Translations under genes and position numbers: made by a program
Notes under the pieces: generated by a model
Seen by the model: the letters and a program-made list of their open reading frames with translations, nothing else
What the model was told of the DNA's origin: nothing
The model's database searches: none
Shown: one piece after another, positions 37,474 through 46,837 of the stretch
Layout of the letters: every line of letters begins with the position of its first letter
Numbering within the stretch: the stretch's first letter is position 1
NCBI RefSeq assembly: GCF_040730185.1
Contig: NZ_CP160402.1
Span: 6,820,001 to 6,884,000, forward strand
DNA: 64,000 bases
Direction: 5' to 3'
Source: Streptomyces sp. Je 1-332
Lineage (GTDB): Bacteria; Actinomycetota; Actinomycetes; Streptomycetales; Streptomycetaceae

Positions 37474-38421
37474 ATGCACGGCTCACGCATCGCCGCCGTC
37501 GGCCACTATCAGCCCGCCAAGATCCTCACCAACGAGGACCTGGCGGGCATGGTCGACACCAGCGACGAGTGGATCCGCTCCCGCGTGGGCATCCGCACCC
37601 GTCACATCGCCGGACCCGACGAGCCGGTCGACGAGCTCGCCGCGCAGGCCGGGGCCAAGGCCCTCGCAGCCGCGGGCCTCGCGCCCGACGCCGTCGACCT
37701 CGTCCTGGTCGCCACCTCCACCGCGATCGACCGCTCACCGAACATGGCGGCCCGGGTGGCGGCCCGCCTCGGCATCCCCTCGCCGGCCGCCATGGACATC
37801 AACGTGGTCTGCGCGGGCTTCACCCACGCGCTCGCCACGGCCGACCACGCCGTGCGGGCCGGGGGCGCCACCCGCGCCCTGGTGATCGGCGCGGACAAGA
37901 TGTCCGAGGTGGCCGACTGGACGGACCGCACCACGTGCGTCCTGGTCGGCGACGGCGCCGGTGCGGCGGTCGTCGAGGCGTGCGGCCCGGGCGAGGAGCC
38001 CGGAATCGGACCCGTGCTCTGGGGCTCGGTGCCCGAGATGGGCAACGCCGTACGGATCGAGGGCACGCCCCCGCGGTTCGCGCAGGAGGGCCAGAGCGTC
38101 TACCGGTGGGCGACGACGCAGCTGCCGCCGCTCGCCCGCAAGGCCTGCGAGAGGGCCGGCCTCACGCCGGAGGACCTGGCCGGTGTCGTCCTGCACCAGG
38201 CCAACCTGCGCATCATCGAGCCGCTCGCCGAGCGGATCGGCGCGGTCAACGCGGTCGTCGCGCGCGACGTCGTGAACTCGGGCAACACCTCCGCGGGCAG
38301 CATCCCGCTCGCCCTGTCCAAGCTGGTGGAGCGCGGCGAGATCAACCACGGGGACCCGGTGCTGCTCTTCGGCTTCGGCGGGAACCTGTCGTACGCGGGC
38401 CAGGTCATCCGCTGCCCGTAG
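37474..38421 (+). CDS. 3-oxoacyl-ACP synthase III family protein (FabH-like)
   Basis: A 315-residue thiolase-fold condensing enzyme. The catalytic triad of KAS III is complete: Cys113 (NVVCAGFTHAL), His241 (VVLHQANLRI) and Asn271 (NSGNTSAGS). The C-terminal glycine-rich GFGGNLSYAG is normal. Family members condense a short acyl-CoA with malonyl-ACP, or catalyse related acyl transfers. There is no other fatty acid synthase gene nearby, so this is an extra, pathway-specific copy rather than the housekeeping fabH. It lies between the OFA transporter and the GntR regulator; whether it serves their pathway is unknown. ATG 37474 follows AAGGGGG at about ten bases. Confidence 0.92.
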   Translation: MHGSRIAAVGHYQPAKILTNEDLAGMVDTSDEWIRSRVGIRTRHIAGPDEPVDELAAQAGAKALAAAGLAPDAVDLVLVATSTAIDRSPNMAARVAARLGIPSPAAMDINVVCAGFTHALATADHAVRAGGATRALVIGADKMSEVADWTDRTTCVLVGDGAGAAVVEACGPGEEPGIGPVLWGSVPEMGNAVRIEGTPPRFAQEGQSVYRWATTQLPPLARKACERAGLTPEDLAGVVLHQANLRIIEPLAERIGAVNAVVARDVVNSGNTSAGSIPLALSKLVERGEINHGDPVLLFGFGGNLSYAGQVIRCP

Positions 38422-38480
38422 CGCGATCGCCCCATGTGACCGGACCGACTCCCCCTGGTGCTGGCCATTGTGCTCAGTAG

Positions 38481-38491
38481 ACTGTAGACAA
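38481..38491. promoter_or_regulatory. GntR operator at the regulator's own promoter
   Basis: ACTGTAGACAA is the exact reverse complement of the TTGTCTACAGT found at 35789-35799. It lies 28 bp before the GntR start codon, where binding would block transcription or its own initiation, so autoregulation is likely. Confidence 0.7.
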
Positions 38492-38518
38492 AAGGCAATC
38501 GTCGAGGAGGGGACCGCG

Positions 38519-39199
38519 ATGTTGTCCACAGGACTGCCGCAGGGGGCGGTGCCCAAGCTGGAACGCCCTGGTCCGCTCCGTGAGCGGGTCTACGAGGCGC
38601 TGCTCGAACTCATCACGACCCGCGCGCTCCAGCCGGGCCAGCATCTCGTGGAGAGCGAACTGGCCGGGCACCTGGGCGTTTCGAGGCAGCCGGTGCGCGA
38701 GGCCCTGCAGCGGCTGAACACCGAGGGCTGGGTCGATCTGCGGCCCGCGCAGGGCGCGTTCGTGCACGAGCCCACCGAACAGGAGGCGGACCAGCTGCTC
38801 ACGGTCCGCACGCTCCTGGAGGCGGAGGCCGCCCGGCTCGCCGCGGCCAACACGGGCACCGCGGGGATCACCGCCCTGGAAGAACTGTGCGCCAAGGGGG
38901 AGAAGGCCGTTGCCGACGGTGAGGTGGACCTGGTGGTGGCCACGAACGCGGCCTTCCACGCCAAGGTCATGGAACTCGCCGGCAATGTCGTCCTCGCCGA
39001 ACTCGCCGGGCAGGTGGACCGCCGCGTGCGCTGGTACTACACACCGGTGGCCCGCCAGCGCGGCAAGCAGTCCTGGATCGAGCACCGCCAGCTGATCGCG
39101 GCGATCGCGGAACGCGACGAGAGCCGGGCCACGGAGATCATGCGCGCGCACACGGAACACACGCGGGAGACCTACCACCGGCGCCAGCGCGACGCCTGA
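38519..39199 (+). CDS. GntR family regulator, FadR subfamily
   Basis: A 226-residue regulator. The winged helix at residues about 18-78 includes LVESELAGHLGVSRQPVREAL, and the all-helical FCD ligand-binding domain follows (about 88-220), with putative metal-binding residues in NAAFHAKVMEL, EHRQLIAAI and AHTEHTRE. FCD regulators usually sense small carboxylic acids, often through a bound metal. The ATG at 38519 has an excellent GAGGAGG site. Shared operators at 38481 and 35786 suggest that it controls itself, the OFA transporter and the formate dehydrogenase operon. Confidence 0.93.
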   Translation: MLSTGLPQGAVPKLERPGPLRERVYEALLELITTRALQPGQHLVESELAGHLGVSRQPVREALQRLNTEGWVDLRPAQGAFVHEPTEQEADQLLTVRTLLEAEAARLAAANTGTAGITALEELCAKGEKAVADGEVDLVVATNAAFHAKVMELAGNVVLAELAGQVDRRVRWYYTPVARQRGKQSWIEHRQLIAAIAERDESRATEIMRAHTEHTRETYHRRQRDA

Positions 39200-39242
39200 C
39201 GAGCACCCCGAGGGTCATGCGTGGGACACGCCTGTCCCCACC

Positions 39243-39321
39243 TTTGTCCTGTGACTGGAGAAAGTCATGGGTAATTCGTGCGCAACTTCTTCCCACTCCC
39301 GGCACGCGCTGCTACGTTCCC
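39243..39321 (+). promoter_or_regulatory. 79-bp promoter block before the ROK regulator
   Basis: Starts TTTGTCCTG at 39243; 32 bp further TT..TG.GCAA (39275-39285), then CTT.C and GCTAC..TCCC ending 39321. The block at 46651-46729 repeats the same landmarks at identical spacing. It carries TGACT/AGTCA arms at 39252-39256 and 39263-39267. Likely a promoter plus operator; GCTAC is a plausible -10 region. Confidence 0.6.
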
Positions 39322-39393
39322 CTCGAAAGCCCGGCGAGCTGAACGAAAGCCGGGCGTGACGACATGAGTTGCCCACGAGGCGGGGAGGGGCGC

Positions 39394-40584
39394 GTGAGAC
39401 GTATGACGGCTCGACCCGCCAATGCGCACCAGGCGCGACTGCTGCGGCTGCTGCGTGACGGAGGGCCCAACTCCCGTGCCCAGCTGGGCGATCAGGTCGA
39501 CCTCTCGCGGTCGAAGCTGGCCGTCGAGGTGGACCGGCTCCTGGAGACTGGACTCGTGGTCGCCGACGGACTCGCCGCCTCGCGCGGCGGCCGCCGCTCT
39601 CACAACATCCGCCTGGCCCCCGCCCTCCGTTTCCTCGGCGTGGACATCGGCGCGACCTCGGTCGACGTAGCGGTGACCAATGCCGAGCTGGAGGTCCTCG
39701 GCCATATCAACCAGCCCATGGACGTGCGCGAGGGCCCTGTCGCGGTCTTCGAGCAAGTCCTCGCCATGGCGGCCAAGTTGAAGGCCTCCGGGCTCGCGGA
39801 AGGGTTCGACGGCGCCGGTATCGGTGTCCCGGGTCCCGTCCGCTTTCCCGAGGGCGTCCCGGTCGCCCCGCCGATCATGCCGGGGTGGGACGGCTTCCCC
39901 GTACGGGAGGCCATCAGCCAGGACCTGGGCTGCCCCGTCATGGTCGACAACGACGTGAACCTGATGGCGATGGGGGAACAGCACGCGGGCGTCGCACGCT
40001 CCGTGGGCGACTTCCTCTGCGTCAAGATCGGTACGGGCATCGGCTGTGGAATCGTCGTCGGCGGTGAGGTCTACCGAGGGGTGACCGGCAGCGCGGGCGA
40101 TATCGGCCACATCCAGGTCGAACCGGACGGGCGGCCCTGCGCCTGCGGAAACAAGGGCTGCCTAGAGGCGTACTTCAGCGGCGCGGCACTCGCCCGCGAC
40201 GCGGAGGACGCCGTCGGTTCCGGGCTCTCGATGGAGCTCGCCACCCGCCTGGAGGCGGCCGGGAAGCTCAGCGCGGTCGACGTCTCCGCGGCGGCCGCCG
40301 CGGGGGATTCCACCGCACTCGACCTGATCCGCGCGGGCGGCAACCGCACCGGCCAGGTCATCGCGGGACTCGTCAGCTTCTTCAACCCGGGCCTCGTGGT
40401 GATCGGCGGCGGTGTGACCGGCCTCGGCCATACGCTGCTCGCCGCCATCCGCACCCAGGTCTACCGCCAGTCGCTGCCCCTGGCGACCGGCAACCTCCCT
40501 ATCGTCCTGGGCGAGTTGGGGCCCACCGCCGGAGTCATCGGCGGCGCCCGGCTCATCAGCGACCACCTGTTCTCGCCGGCCTGA
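39394..40584 (+). CDS. ROK family transcriptional regulator
   Basis: A 396-residue ROK (repressor, ORF, kinase) protein. The N-terminal winged helix (ARLLRLLRDGGPNSRAQLGD, LSRSKLAVEVDRLLE) is followed by an actin-like fold with the phosphate motif DIGATSVDVAVTN and the ROK signature GVTGSAGDIGHIQVE. The zinc site CACGNKGCLE is intact. ROK regulators bind sugars or sugar phosphates. The GTG at 39394 is taken for its GGGAGGGG site; ATG 39403 (MTARPANAH) is the alternative. It sits directly before a sugar ABC operon and probably controls it and, by shared promoter block, the dehydrogenase at 46838. Confidence 0.92.
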   Translation: MRRMTARPANAHQARLLRLLRDGGPNSRAQLGDQVDLSRSKLAVEVDRLLETGLVVADGLAASRGGRRSHNIRLAPALRFLGVDIGATSVDVAVTNAELEVLGHINQPMDVREGPVAVFEQVLAMAAKLKASGLAEGFDGAGIGVPGPVRFPEGVPVAPPIMPGWDGFPVREAISQDLGCPVMVDNDVNLMAMGEQHAGVARSVGDFLCVKIGTGIGCGIVVGGEVYRGVTGSAGDIGHIQVEPDGRPCACGNKGCLEAYFSGAALARDAEDAVGSGLSMELATRLEAAGKLSAVDVSAAAAAGDSTALDLIRAGGNRTGQVIAGLVSFFNPGLVVIGGGVTGLGHTLLAAIRTQVYRQSLPLATGNLPIVLGELGPTAGVIGGARLISDHLFSPA

Positions 40585-40716
40585 CCGGCACGTACGACCC
40601 CTGCGTCACCTCCGTACGACCCCGTACGACCTTGAGTACACCTCACCCAGCACAGCGCCCTGCTCTGCCCTGCCCTGCCCGAAAACCGTCGGCCGCACCC
40701 GCCCAAGGGAACCGTC

Positions 40717-42234
40717 ATGGCACCAGAACCACCGCTGCTCACCATGTCCGGCATCACCAAGTCGTTCCCCGGCGTCCGCGCCCTCGACGGCGTCGACCTC
40801 CAGGTCCTGGCCGGCGAAGTGCACTGCCTCCTCGGCCAGAACGGCGCCGGGAAGTCCACGCTCATCAAGGTCCTCGCCGGGGCCCACCAACCCGACGACG
40901 GCGAGATCGCCTGGCGCGGCGAGCGCACCACGCTGAAGTCGCCCATCGCCGCCATGCGCCTCGGCATCGCCACCATCTACCAGGAGCTCGACCTGGTGGA
41001 GGGTCTGTCCGTCGCCGAGAACGTCCACCTCGGACACGAGCCGACGGCGGCCGGTTTCGTCGTGAAGGGGCGCGTGGCAAAGACCTCAACCGCCGCGCTG
41101 CTCAAGCGGCTTGGGCACGGTGAGATCGACCCGGGCACGCTCGTCGGTGATCTCTCCGCCGCCCAGCAGCAGATCGTCTCGATGGCCCGCGCGCTCTCCC
41201 ACGAAGTGCGCCTCATCGTCATGGACGAGCCGTCGGCCGCCCTCGACCCGGACGAGGTCGACAACCTCTTCCGCATCGTCGGCGACCTCACCGCCGAAGG
41301 CGTCGCCGTCGTCTACATCTCCCACCGCCTCGAAGAGATCCGCCGCATCGGCGACCGCGTCACCGTCCTCAAGGACGGCCGCGCGGTGGCGGGCGGACTC
41401 CCGGCCAAGGAGACCCCGACCCGCGAGGTCGTCGCCCTGATGACGGGCCGCAACGTCGAGTACGTCTTCCCTGACCGGCCGAGCGAACCACCCCTCACCG
41501 AACCGGTGTTGAAGGTGACGGGCCTCGCCCGCGAGGGCGAGTTCGCACCCCTCGACCTCGAACTGCGCCCCGGAGAGATCGTCGGCCTCGCCGGACTCGT
41601 CGGCTCCGGACGCTCCGAGATCCTGGAGACCATCTACGGCGCCCGAAAGCCTTCCCGCGGTCAAGTGACGGTGGAAGGGCGGGTGCTGAAGCCCGGCAGT
41701 GTCCGCGCCGCCGTCCGCGCGGGGCTCGGGCTCGCCCCCGAGGAGCGCAAGGCGCAGGCCCTGCTGATGCTGGAGTCCGTCACCAACAACGTGTCGGTCT
41801 CCTCCATGTCCCGTTTCTCGCGCGGCGGTTGGCTGGACAGGGGAGCGGAGAGGAAGGCCGCGCAGTCCGCGACCCGCGAGCTCTCCTTGCGCCCCGACAA
41901 CCCCGGCGCCCCCGTGCGCACGCTCTCCGGAGGCAATCAACAAAAGGCCGTCCTGGCCCGCTGGCTGCTCCGCGGCTGCCGCGTCCTGCTGCTCGACGAG
42001 CCGACCCGCGGTGTGGACATCGGCGCCCGCGCCGAGCTGTACGCCGTGATCCGCAGGCTCGCCGACGACGGCCTCGCCGTCCTGCTCGTCTCCAGCGAAG
42101 TGCCCGAAGTCCTGGGCCTCGCCGACCGTGTCCTGGTCCTCCGCGAGGGCCGCGTCGTCCATACGGCGCCCGCCCGCGACCTCGACGAACACCGCGTACT
42201 CGACCTCGTACTCGAAGGGAGCCCGGCGTCATGA
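40717..42234 (+). CDS. Sugar ABC transporter ATP-binding protein (RbsA/MglA type)
   Basis: A 505-residue tandem ATPase. The first half has Walker A GQNGAGKST and signature LSAAQQQIVSMARAL; the second half has the degenerate P-loop LVGSGRSE and signature LSGGNQQKAVLARWL, as in the ribose/galactose (CUT2) family where one half is catalytically weak. Both Walker B segments (LIVMDEPSAALD and LLLDEPTRGVD) are present. It energises uptake by the permease at 42231, whose start overlaps its stop as ATGA. The 132-bp spacer upstream holds repeated CCGTACGACC-like sequence but no copy of the ROK promoter block. Confidence 0.95.
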   Translation: MAPEPPLLTMSGITKSFPGVRALDGVDLQVLAGEVHCLLGQNGAGKSTLIKVLAGAHQPDDGEIAWRGERTTLKSPIAAMRLGIATIYQELDLVEGLSVAENVHLGHEPTAAGFVVKGRVAKTSTAALLKRLGHGEIDPGTLVGDLSAAQQQIVSMARALSHEVRLIVMDEPSAALDPDEVDNLFRIVGDLTAEGVAVVYISHRLEEIRRIGDRVTVLKDGRAVAGGLPAKETPTREVVALMTGRNVEYVFPDRPSEPPLTEPVLKVTGLAREGEFAPLDLELRPGEIVGLAGLVGSGRSEILETIYGARKPSRGQVTVEGRVLKPGSVRAAVRAGLGLAPEERKAQALLMLESVTNNVSVSSMSRFSRGGWLDRGAERKAAQSATRELSLRPDNPGAPVRTLSGGNQQKAVLARWLLRGCRVLLLDEPTRGVDIGARAELYAVIRRLADDGLAVLLVSSEVPEVLGLADRVLVLREGRVVHTAPARDLDEHRVLDLVLEGSPAS

Positions 42235-43250
42235 CGCAGCCCGCATCGCCGCCACGGCCCGCCGCATCGAAGAGCCAACCGGCGGACAGTGCAAGCCCGT
42301 TGCGGACACTCACCGCGCGTGTCGACGTGCGGACGCTGTCCCTTCTCGGTGTGCTCGCCGCCTTGGTCCTGATCGGCGGCATCACTCAGCCCGACTCGTT
42401 CCTGGACACCGACAACGTCCAGCTGATCCTCACCCAGGCGTCCGTCATCGGTGTCGTCACGGTGGGCATGACCTTCGTGATCATCTCCGGCGGCATCGAC
42501 CTGTCGGTCGGCGCGATCGTCGCCCTCGCCTCGGTGTGGGCGACGACGGTCGCCACCCAGGAGTACGGCTTCGCGGGCATCCTGTTCACCGCGGTGATCG
42601 TCGGCATGGCCTGCGGTCTCGTCAACGGAATGCTCATCGCGTACGGCGCGATGGTGCCGTTCATCGCGACGCTCGCGATGCTGGCCGCCGGCCGTGGTCT
42701 CGCCCTGCAGATCACCGACGGCAAGACGCAAATGGTCACCGTGGACAGCGTGTTGAAGCTCGGTGAGCGCGACTCCTACATCCTCGGCATACCGCCGCTC
42801 GTGCTGGTCTTCGCGGCCGTCACCGTCGTCGGCTGGCTGCTCCTGAACCGCACCACCTTCGGGCGGCGCTCGGTCGCGGTCGGCGGCAACGCGGAAGCGG
42901 CACGCCTCGCCGGCATCGACGTACGCAGGCAGCGCCTCTACCTCTACCTGCTCTCCGGGCTCTGCTGCGGGATCGCGGCCTTCCTGCTGATCATCCTCTC
43001 CGGGTCCGGCCAGAACACGAACGGCAACCTCTACGAGCTCGACGCGATCGCCGCCGCGATCATCGGCGGCACCCTGCTCAGCGGCGGCCGGGGCACCATC
43101 ACCGGCTCCGTGCTCGGCGTACTGATCTTCATGACGATCCAGAACATCTTCGCGCTGAACAACCTCCAGAGCGACGTCCAGCAGATCGCCAAGGGAGCGA
43201 TCATCGTCGCCGCGGTGCTCGTCCAGCGGCGCACGTCATCCCATACCTGA
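42231..43250 (+). CDS. Sugar ABC transporter permease (RbsC type)
   Basis: A 339-residue CUT2-family permease with about nine to ten membrane helices. The conserved segment GGIDLSVGAIVALASV and the EAA-like loop GGNAEAARLAGIDVRR are characteristic, as is AAIIGGTLLSGGRGTITG near the C-terminus. Starts at ATG 42231, translationally coupled to the ATPase. It is followed 39 bp later by the binding protein gene. Substrate class is sugar or cyclitol; the exact ligand is unknown. Confidence 0.95.
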   Translation: MTQPASPPRPAASKSQPADSASPLRTLTARVDVRTLSLLGVLAALVLIGGITQPDSFLDTDNVQLILTQASVIGVVTVGMTFVIISGGIDLSVGAIVALASVWATTVATQEYGFAGILFTAVIVGMACGLVNGMLIAYGAMVPFIATLAMLAAGRGLALQITDGKTQMVTVDSVLKLGERDSYILGIPPLVLVFAAVTVVGWLLLNRTTFGRRSVAVGGNAEAARLAGIDVRRQRLYLYLLSGLCCGIAAFLLIILSGSGQNTNGNLYELDAIAAAIIGGTLLSGGRGTITGSVLGVLIFMTIQNIFALNNLQSDVQQIAKGAIIVAAVLVQRRTSSHT

Positions 43251-43289
43251 CCTGACCCGCAGACCCGCAGACCCGAAGGGTTCACCGCC

Positions 43290-44339
43290 ATGCCAGACAC
43301 ATCCCCATTCGCGAGCCGCAGAGGCCTGCTCTTCGGAGCGGCGGCCCTGTCGACCGGTGCCCTCATCACCGGGTGCACCAGCAATGAGCCCAAGGACGAC
43401 GACTCGGACGACAAGAGCCAGCAGGTCGCCGACGACAAGCCCGGCAAGAAGGTCACCATCGGCTTCGCGGGCCCGCAGGCCGACCACGGCTGGCTGAACG
43501 CGATCAACGACAACGCCAAGGAGCGGGCGAAGAAGTACTCGGACGTCACGCTGGAGTCCACCGAGGGCTCGAACGACACCGCCGCCCAGATCGGCCAGGT
43601 CGAGACGCTGATCAACAAGAAGGTCGACGTCCTGGTGGTCCTGCCGGCCGACGGCAAGGCGCTCACCCAGGTCGGCCTGAAGGCGATGCGGGCGGGCATC
43701 CCCGTCGTCAACCTCGACCGGGTCTTCGCGTCGCCGCAGGCCTACCGCTGCTGGATCGGCGGCGACAACTACGGCATGGGCCTCAGCGCCGGTCACTACA
43801 TCGGCGAGAAGCTCAAGGACAAGAAGAACGCCAAGGTCGTCGAACTGGCCGGACTCGACAACCTGGAGCTCACCAAGCAGCGCACCAAGGGCTTCGACGA
43901 CGCCCTGAAGAACTACTCGAACATCGAGAAGGTCGCCCGGCAGGCCGCCGAGTTCACCGTCGAGTCGGGCCAGTCGAAGATGTCCCAGCTCCTGCAGGCC
44001 CAGAAGAACTTCGACGCCCTGTGGAACCACGACGACGACCAGGGTGTGGGCGCCCTGCGCGCCATCAAGCAGGCCGGGCGCGACGACTTCCTGATGGTCG
44101 GCGGCGCGGGCGCGCTCTCCGCCATGCAGGCCATCGAGTCCGACGACAGCGTGCTCAAGGCCACCGTCCTGTACCCGCCGTCGATGGCCGCGTCGGCGAT
44201 CGACCTGGCCCGCGCACTGGGCCAGAGCAAGGGTGTCAGCGGGATGGCGGAGTTCGAGATCCCTGCCTTCATCACGCTCTACTCGGCCGTGGTCGACAAG
44301 GAGAACATCAGCAAGTACATGTCCACCGGCTTCAAGTGA
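43290..44339 (+). CDS. Sugar-binding lipoprotein of CUT2 ABC transporter
   Basis: A 349-residue Peripla_BP_4 protein. The N-terminus MPDTSPFASRRGLLFGAAAL carries a paired-arginine signal that could be Tat or Sec, and the lipobox LITGC places the lipid-bearing cysteine near residue 29. After an Asp-rich linker the domain starts VTIGFAGPQADHGWLNAIND, and NLDRVFASPQAYRCWIGGDN is the typical hinge and sugar-contact region. It binds the solute for the permease at 42231. Ribose/galactose-like or inositol-like ligands are plausible. Confidence 0.94.
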   Translation: MPDTSPFASRRGLLFGAAALSTGALITGCTSNEPKDDDSDDKSQQVADDKPGKKVTIGFAGPQADHGWLNAINDNAKERAKKYSDVTLESTEGSNDTAAQIGQVETLINKKVDVLVVLPADGKALTQVGLKAMRAGIPVVNLDRVFASPQAYRCWIGGDNYGMGLSAGHYIGEKLKDKKNAKVVELAGLDNLELTKQRTKGFDDALKNYSNIEKVARQAAEFTVESGQSKMSQLLQAQKNFDALWNHDDDQGVGALRAIKQAGRDDFLMVGGAGALSAMQAIESDDSVLKATVLYPPSMAASAIDLARALGQSKGVSGMAEFEIPAFITLYSAVVDKENISKYMSTGFK

Positions 44340-44387
44340 TGCGCGCGTCCGCACCCCCCACCGAGCGTCGACGAGGAGGAGTACCGC

Positions 44388-45605
44388 ATGCGTGAGACGG
44401 AACACGAGGCCGGGACAGGGAAGCGGCGGCTGGGGGTGGGCATGGTCGGATACGCCTTCATGGGCGCCGCCCACTCCCAGGGCTGGCGCACGGTCGGACG
44501 TGTCTTCGACCTGCCGGTGCAACCGGTCCTCTCTGCGGTCTGCGGGCGCGACGCGGTCGCCGTGCGCGCCGCGGCGGACCGCCTCGGGTGGGCGGGCGCC
44601 GAGACCGACTGGCGCGCGCTCGTGGCCCGTGACGATGTCGACCTCATCGACATCTGCACCCCCGGTGACAGCCATGCGGAAATCGCGATCGCCGCGCTCG
44701 AAGCGGGCAAGCACGTGCTGTGCGAGAAGCCCCTGGCCAACACCGTCGAAGAGGCCGAGGCGATGGTCGAGGCCGCCGAGCGGGCGCGCGCACGGGGGCA
44801 GGTGGCGATGGTCGGCTTCAACTACCGGCGCGTCCCCGCCCTCGCGCTCGCCCGGCAGATGGTCGCCGACGGGCGCCTCGGCACGCTGCGGCACGTCCGG
44901 CTCACGTACCTCCAGGACTGGCTGGTCGACCCCGGCTTCCCGCTGACCTGGCGGCTGCTCAAGGAACGCGCGGGTTCGGGCGCGCTCGGCGACCTGGGCG
45001 CGCACATCGTGGACCTCGCGCAGTATCTGGTGGGGGAGCCGGTGGCGGGTGTCTCGGCGCTGACGGAGACGTTCGTACGGGAGCGGCCGTTGCTCGACGG
45101 GGCGTCGAGCGGGCTCACCGCGGAGGGCGGCAGCGCCACCGGTCAGGTGACGGTGGACGACGCGGCTGTCTTCACGGGCCGCTTCTCGTCGGGCGCCCTC
45201 GCCTCCTTCGAGGCGACCCGTTTCGCCGCGGGGCGCAAGAACGCCCTGAAGGTCGAACTCAACGGCTCGGACGGTTCGTTGGCCTTCGATCTGGAGCGTC
45301 TGAACGAGCTCTCCTTCCACGATCACACGGAGCCGGCCACCTCATCGGGCTTCCGCCGCATCCTGGTGACCGAGCCGGGCCATCCGTACCTGGAGGCCTG
45401 GTGGCCGCCGGGGCACGGACTCGGCTACGAGCACACGTTCGTGCACCAGGCCCGCGACCTGCTGCACGCGATCGCCACGGGGGAGCAGCCCGAACCGTCC
45501 TTCGCCGCGGGTCTTTCGGTGCAGCGGGTGCTCGCCGCGGTGGAGGAGAGCGCGGCGAAGAACTCGGTCTACACCCCGATAGCCGCCAACCCCGTCACGG
45601 TCTGA
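44388..45605 (+). CDS. Gfo/Idh/MocA family oxidoreductase
   Basis: A 405-residue NAD(P)-dependent oxidoreductase. The dinucleotide motif GVGMVGYAFMGAAHSQGW is at the N-terminus and the conserved EKP motif is present in LCEKPLANTVEEAEAMVEA. The C-terminal alpha/beta domain has GALGDLGAHIVDLAQYLVGE, with the usual D-x3-H. Such enzymes oxidise or reduce sugars and cyclitols, often at C3 of a glycoside or at an inositol hydroxyl. It follows the binding protein by 48 bp after GAGGAGG and precedes the isomerase at 45618 by 12 bp, so all belong to one operon. Confidence 0.93.
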   Translation: MRETEHEAGTGKRRLGVGMVGYAFMGAAHSQGWRTVGRVFDLPVQPVLSAVCGRDAVAVRAAADRLGWAGAETDWRALVARDDVDLIDICTPGDSHAEIAIAALEAGKHVLCEKPLANTVEEAEAMVEAAERARARGQVAMVGFNYRRVPALALARQMVADGRLGTLRHVRLTYLQDWLVDPGFPLTWRLLKERAGSGALGDLGAHIVDLAQYLVGEPVAGVSALTETFVRERPLLDGASSGLTAEGGSATGQVTVDDAAVFTGRFSSGALASFEATRFAAGRKNALKVELNGSDGSLAFDLERLNELSFHDHTEPATSSGFRRILVTEPGHPYLEAWWPPGHGLGYEHTFVHQARDLLHAIATGEQPEPSFAAGLSVQRVLAAVEESAAKNSVYTPIAANPVTV

Positions 45606-45617
45606 GGAGGCCTGTCC

Positions 45618-46619
45618 ATGCCCCGCGACTTCACGCTCTTCACCGGCCAGTGGGCCGACCTGCCGCTCGAAGAGGTCTGCCGCCTCGCCCGCGACTTCGG
45701 TTACGACGGCCTCGAACTCGCCTGCTGGGGAGACCACTTCGAGGTCGACAAGGCGCTGAGCGACAGCTCCTACCTGGACTCGCGCCGCCAGCTCCTCGAC
45801 AAGTACGGCCTCAAGTGCTGGGCCATCTCCAACCACCTGGTCGGGCAGGCCGTCTGCGACGCGATCATCGACGAGCGGCACCAGGCGATCCTGCCCGCCC
45901 GCATCTGGGGCGACGGGGACGCCGAGGGCGTACGGCAGCGGGCCGCCCGCGAGATCGAGGACACGGCGCGGGCGGCGGCCGCCTTCGGCGTCGACACGGT
46001 CGTCGGCTTCACGGGCTCGGCGATCTGGCATCTGGTGGCGATGTTCCCGCCCGTGCCGGAGTCGATGATCGAGCGCGGCTACGACGACTTCGCCGAACGG
46101 TGGAACCCGATCCTCGACGTCTTCGACGTGCAGGGCGTGCGCTTCGCCCATGAGGTGCATCCCTCGGAGATCGCGTACGACTACTGGACGACGCAGCGTG
46201 CCCTGGAGGCCGTTGACCACCGCACGGCCTTCGGTCTGAACTTCGACCCCTCGCACTTCGTGTGGCAGGACCTGGACCCGGTCGGCTTCCTCTACGACTT
46301 CCGGGACCGCATCTACCACGTCGACTGCAAGGAGGCGCGGCGCCGTCTGGACGGCCGCAACGGCCGCCTGGGCTCGCACCTCCCGTGGGGTGACCCCCGC
46401 CGCGGCTGGGACTTCGTGTCGGCCGGCCACGGCAACGTCCCCTGGGAGGACGTGTTCCGGATGCTGGGCTCGATCGCGTACGAGGGCCCGATCTCGGTGG
46501 AGTGGGAGGACGCGGGGATGGACCGCCTCCAGGGTGCGCCGGAGGCGCTGAAGCGTCTGAAGGCGTACGACTTCGAGCCGCCGACGGCGTCGTTCGACGC
46601 GGCGTTCGGCGGCAACTGA
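45618..46619 (+). CDS. Sugar phosphate isomerase/epimerase-type TIM barrel protein
   Basis: A 333-residue AP-endonuclease-2-like TIM barrel. Metal ligand candidates occur in [33 protein letters not shown] and SVEWEDAG, the E-D-H-E pattern of xylose-isomerase-like enzymes. The family includes inosose dehydratases, 3-ketosugar isomerases and C-glycoside-cleaving enzymes. Paired with the Gfo/Idh enzyme immediately upstream, it probably acts on the oxidised sugar. ATG 45618 follows GAGGAGG. The operon seems to end here: the next 218 bp hold a new promoter block. Confidence 0.92.
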   Translation: MPRDFTLFTGQWADLPLEEVCRLARDFGYDGLELACWGDHFEVDKALSDSSYLDSRRQLLDKYGLKCWAISNHLVGQAVCDAIIDERHQAILPARIWGDGDAEGVRQRAAREIEDTARAAAAFGVDTVVGFTGSAIWHLVAMFPPVPESMIERGYDDFAERWNPILDVFDVQGVRFAHEVHPSEIAYDYWTTQRALEAVDHRTAFGLNFDPSHFVWQDLDPVGFLYDFRDRIYHVDCKEARRRLDGRNGRLGSHLPWGDPRRGWDFVSAGHGNVPWEDVFRMLGSIAYEGPISVEWEDAGMDRLQGAPEALKRLKAYDFEPPTASFDAAFGGN

Positions 46620-46650
46620 GCCGCCACGGCAGGCGGCCGGGCTGAGCCAC

Positions 46651-46729
46651 TTTGTCCTGGGCAAGGAAAAAGCTGAACTCTATTGCTGTGCAAGGGCTTT
46701 CCGTCCAAGACAAACGTGGCTACCGTCCC
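46651..46729 (+). promoter_or_regulatory. 79-bp promoter block matching that of the ROK gene
   Basis: Starts TTTGTCCTG at 46651, has GGAAAAAG nearby, TT..TG.GCAA at 46683-46693, CTTTCC, and GCTACCGTCCC ending 46729. Every landmark has the same spacing as in 39243-39321. It lies about 110 bp before the sugar dehydrogenase start, so the two units are probably under one regulator. Confidence 0.6.
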
Positions 46730-46837
46730 TGATGTGTACAGGACATGAACCTGCCCGGGGTGACGGCGCACCCCGGCGCCCAGCGCCCACCCCCGCACCA
46801 CACCCGCGTACGACCGTCCCCCTTCCGGAGGAACTCC

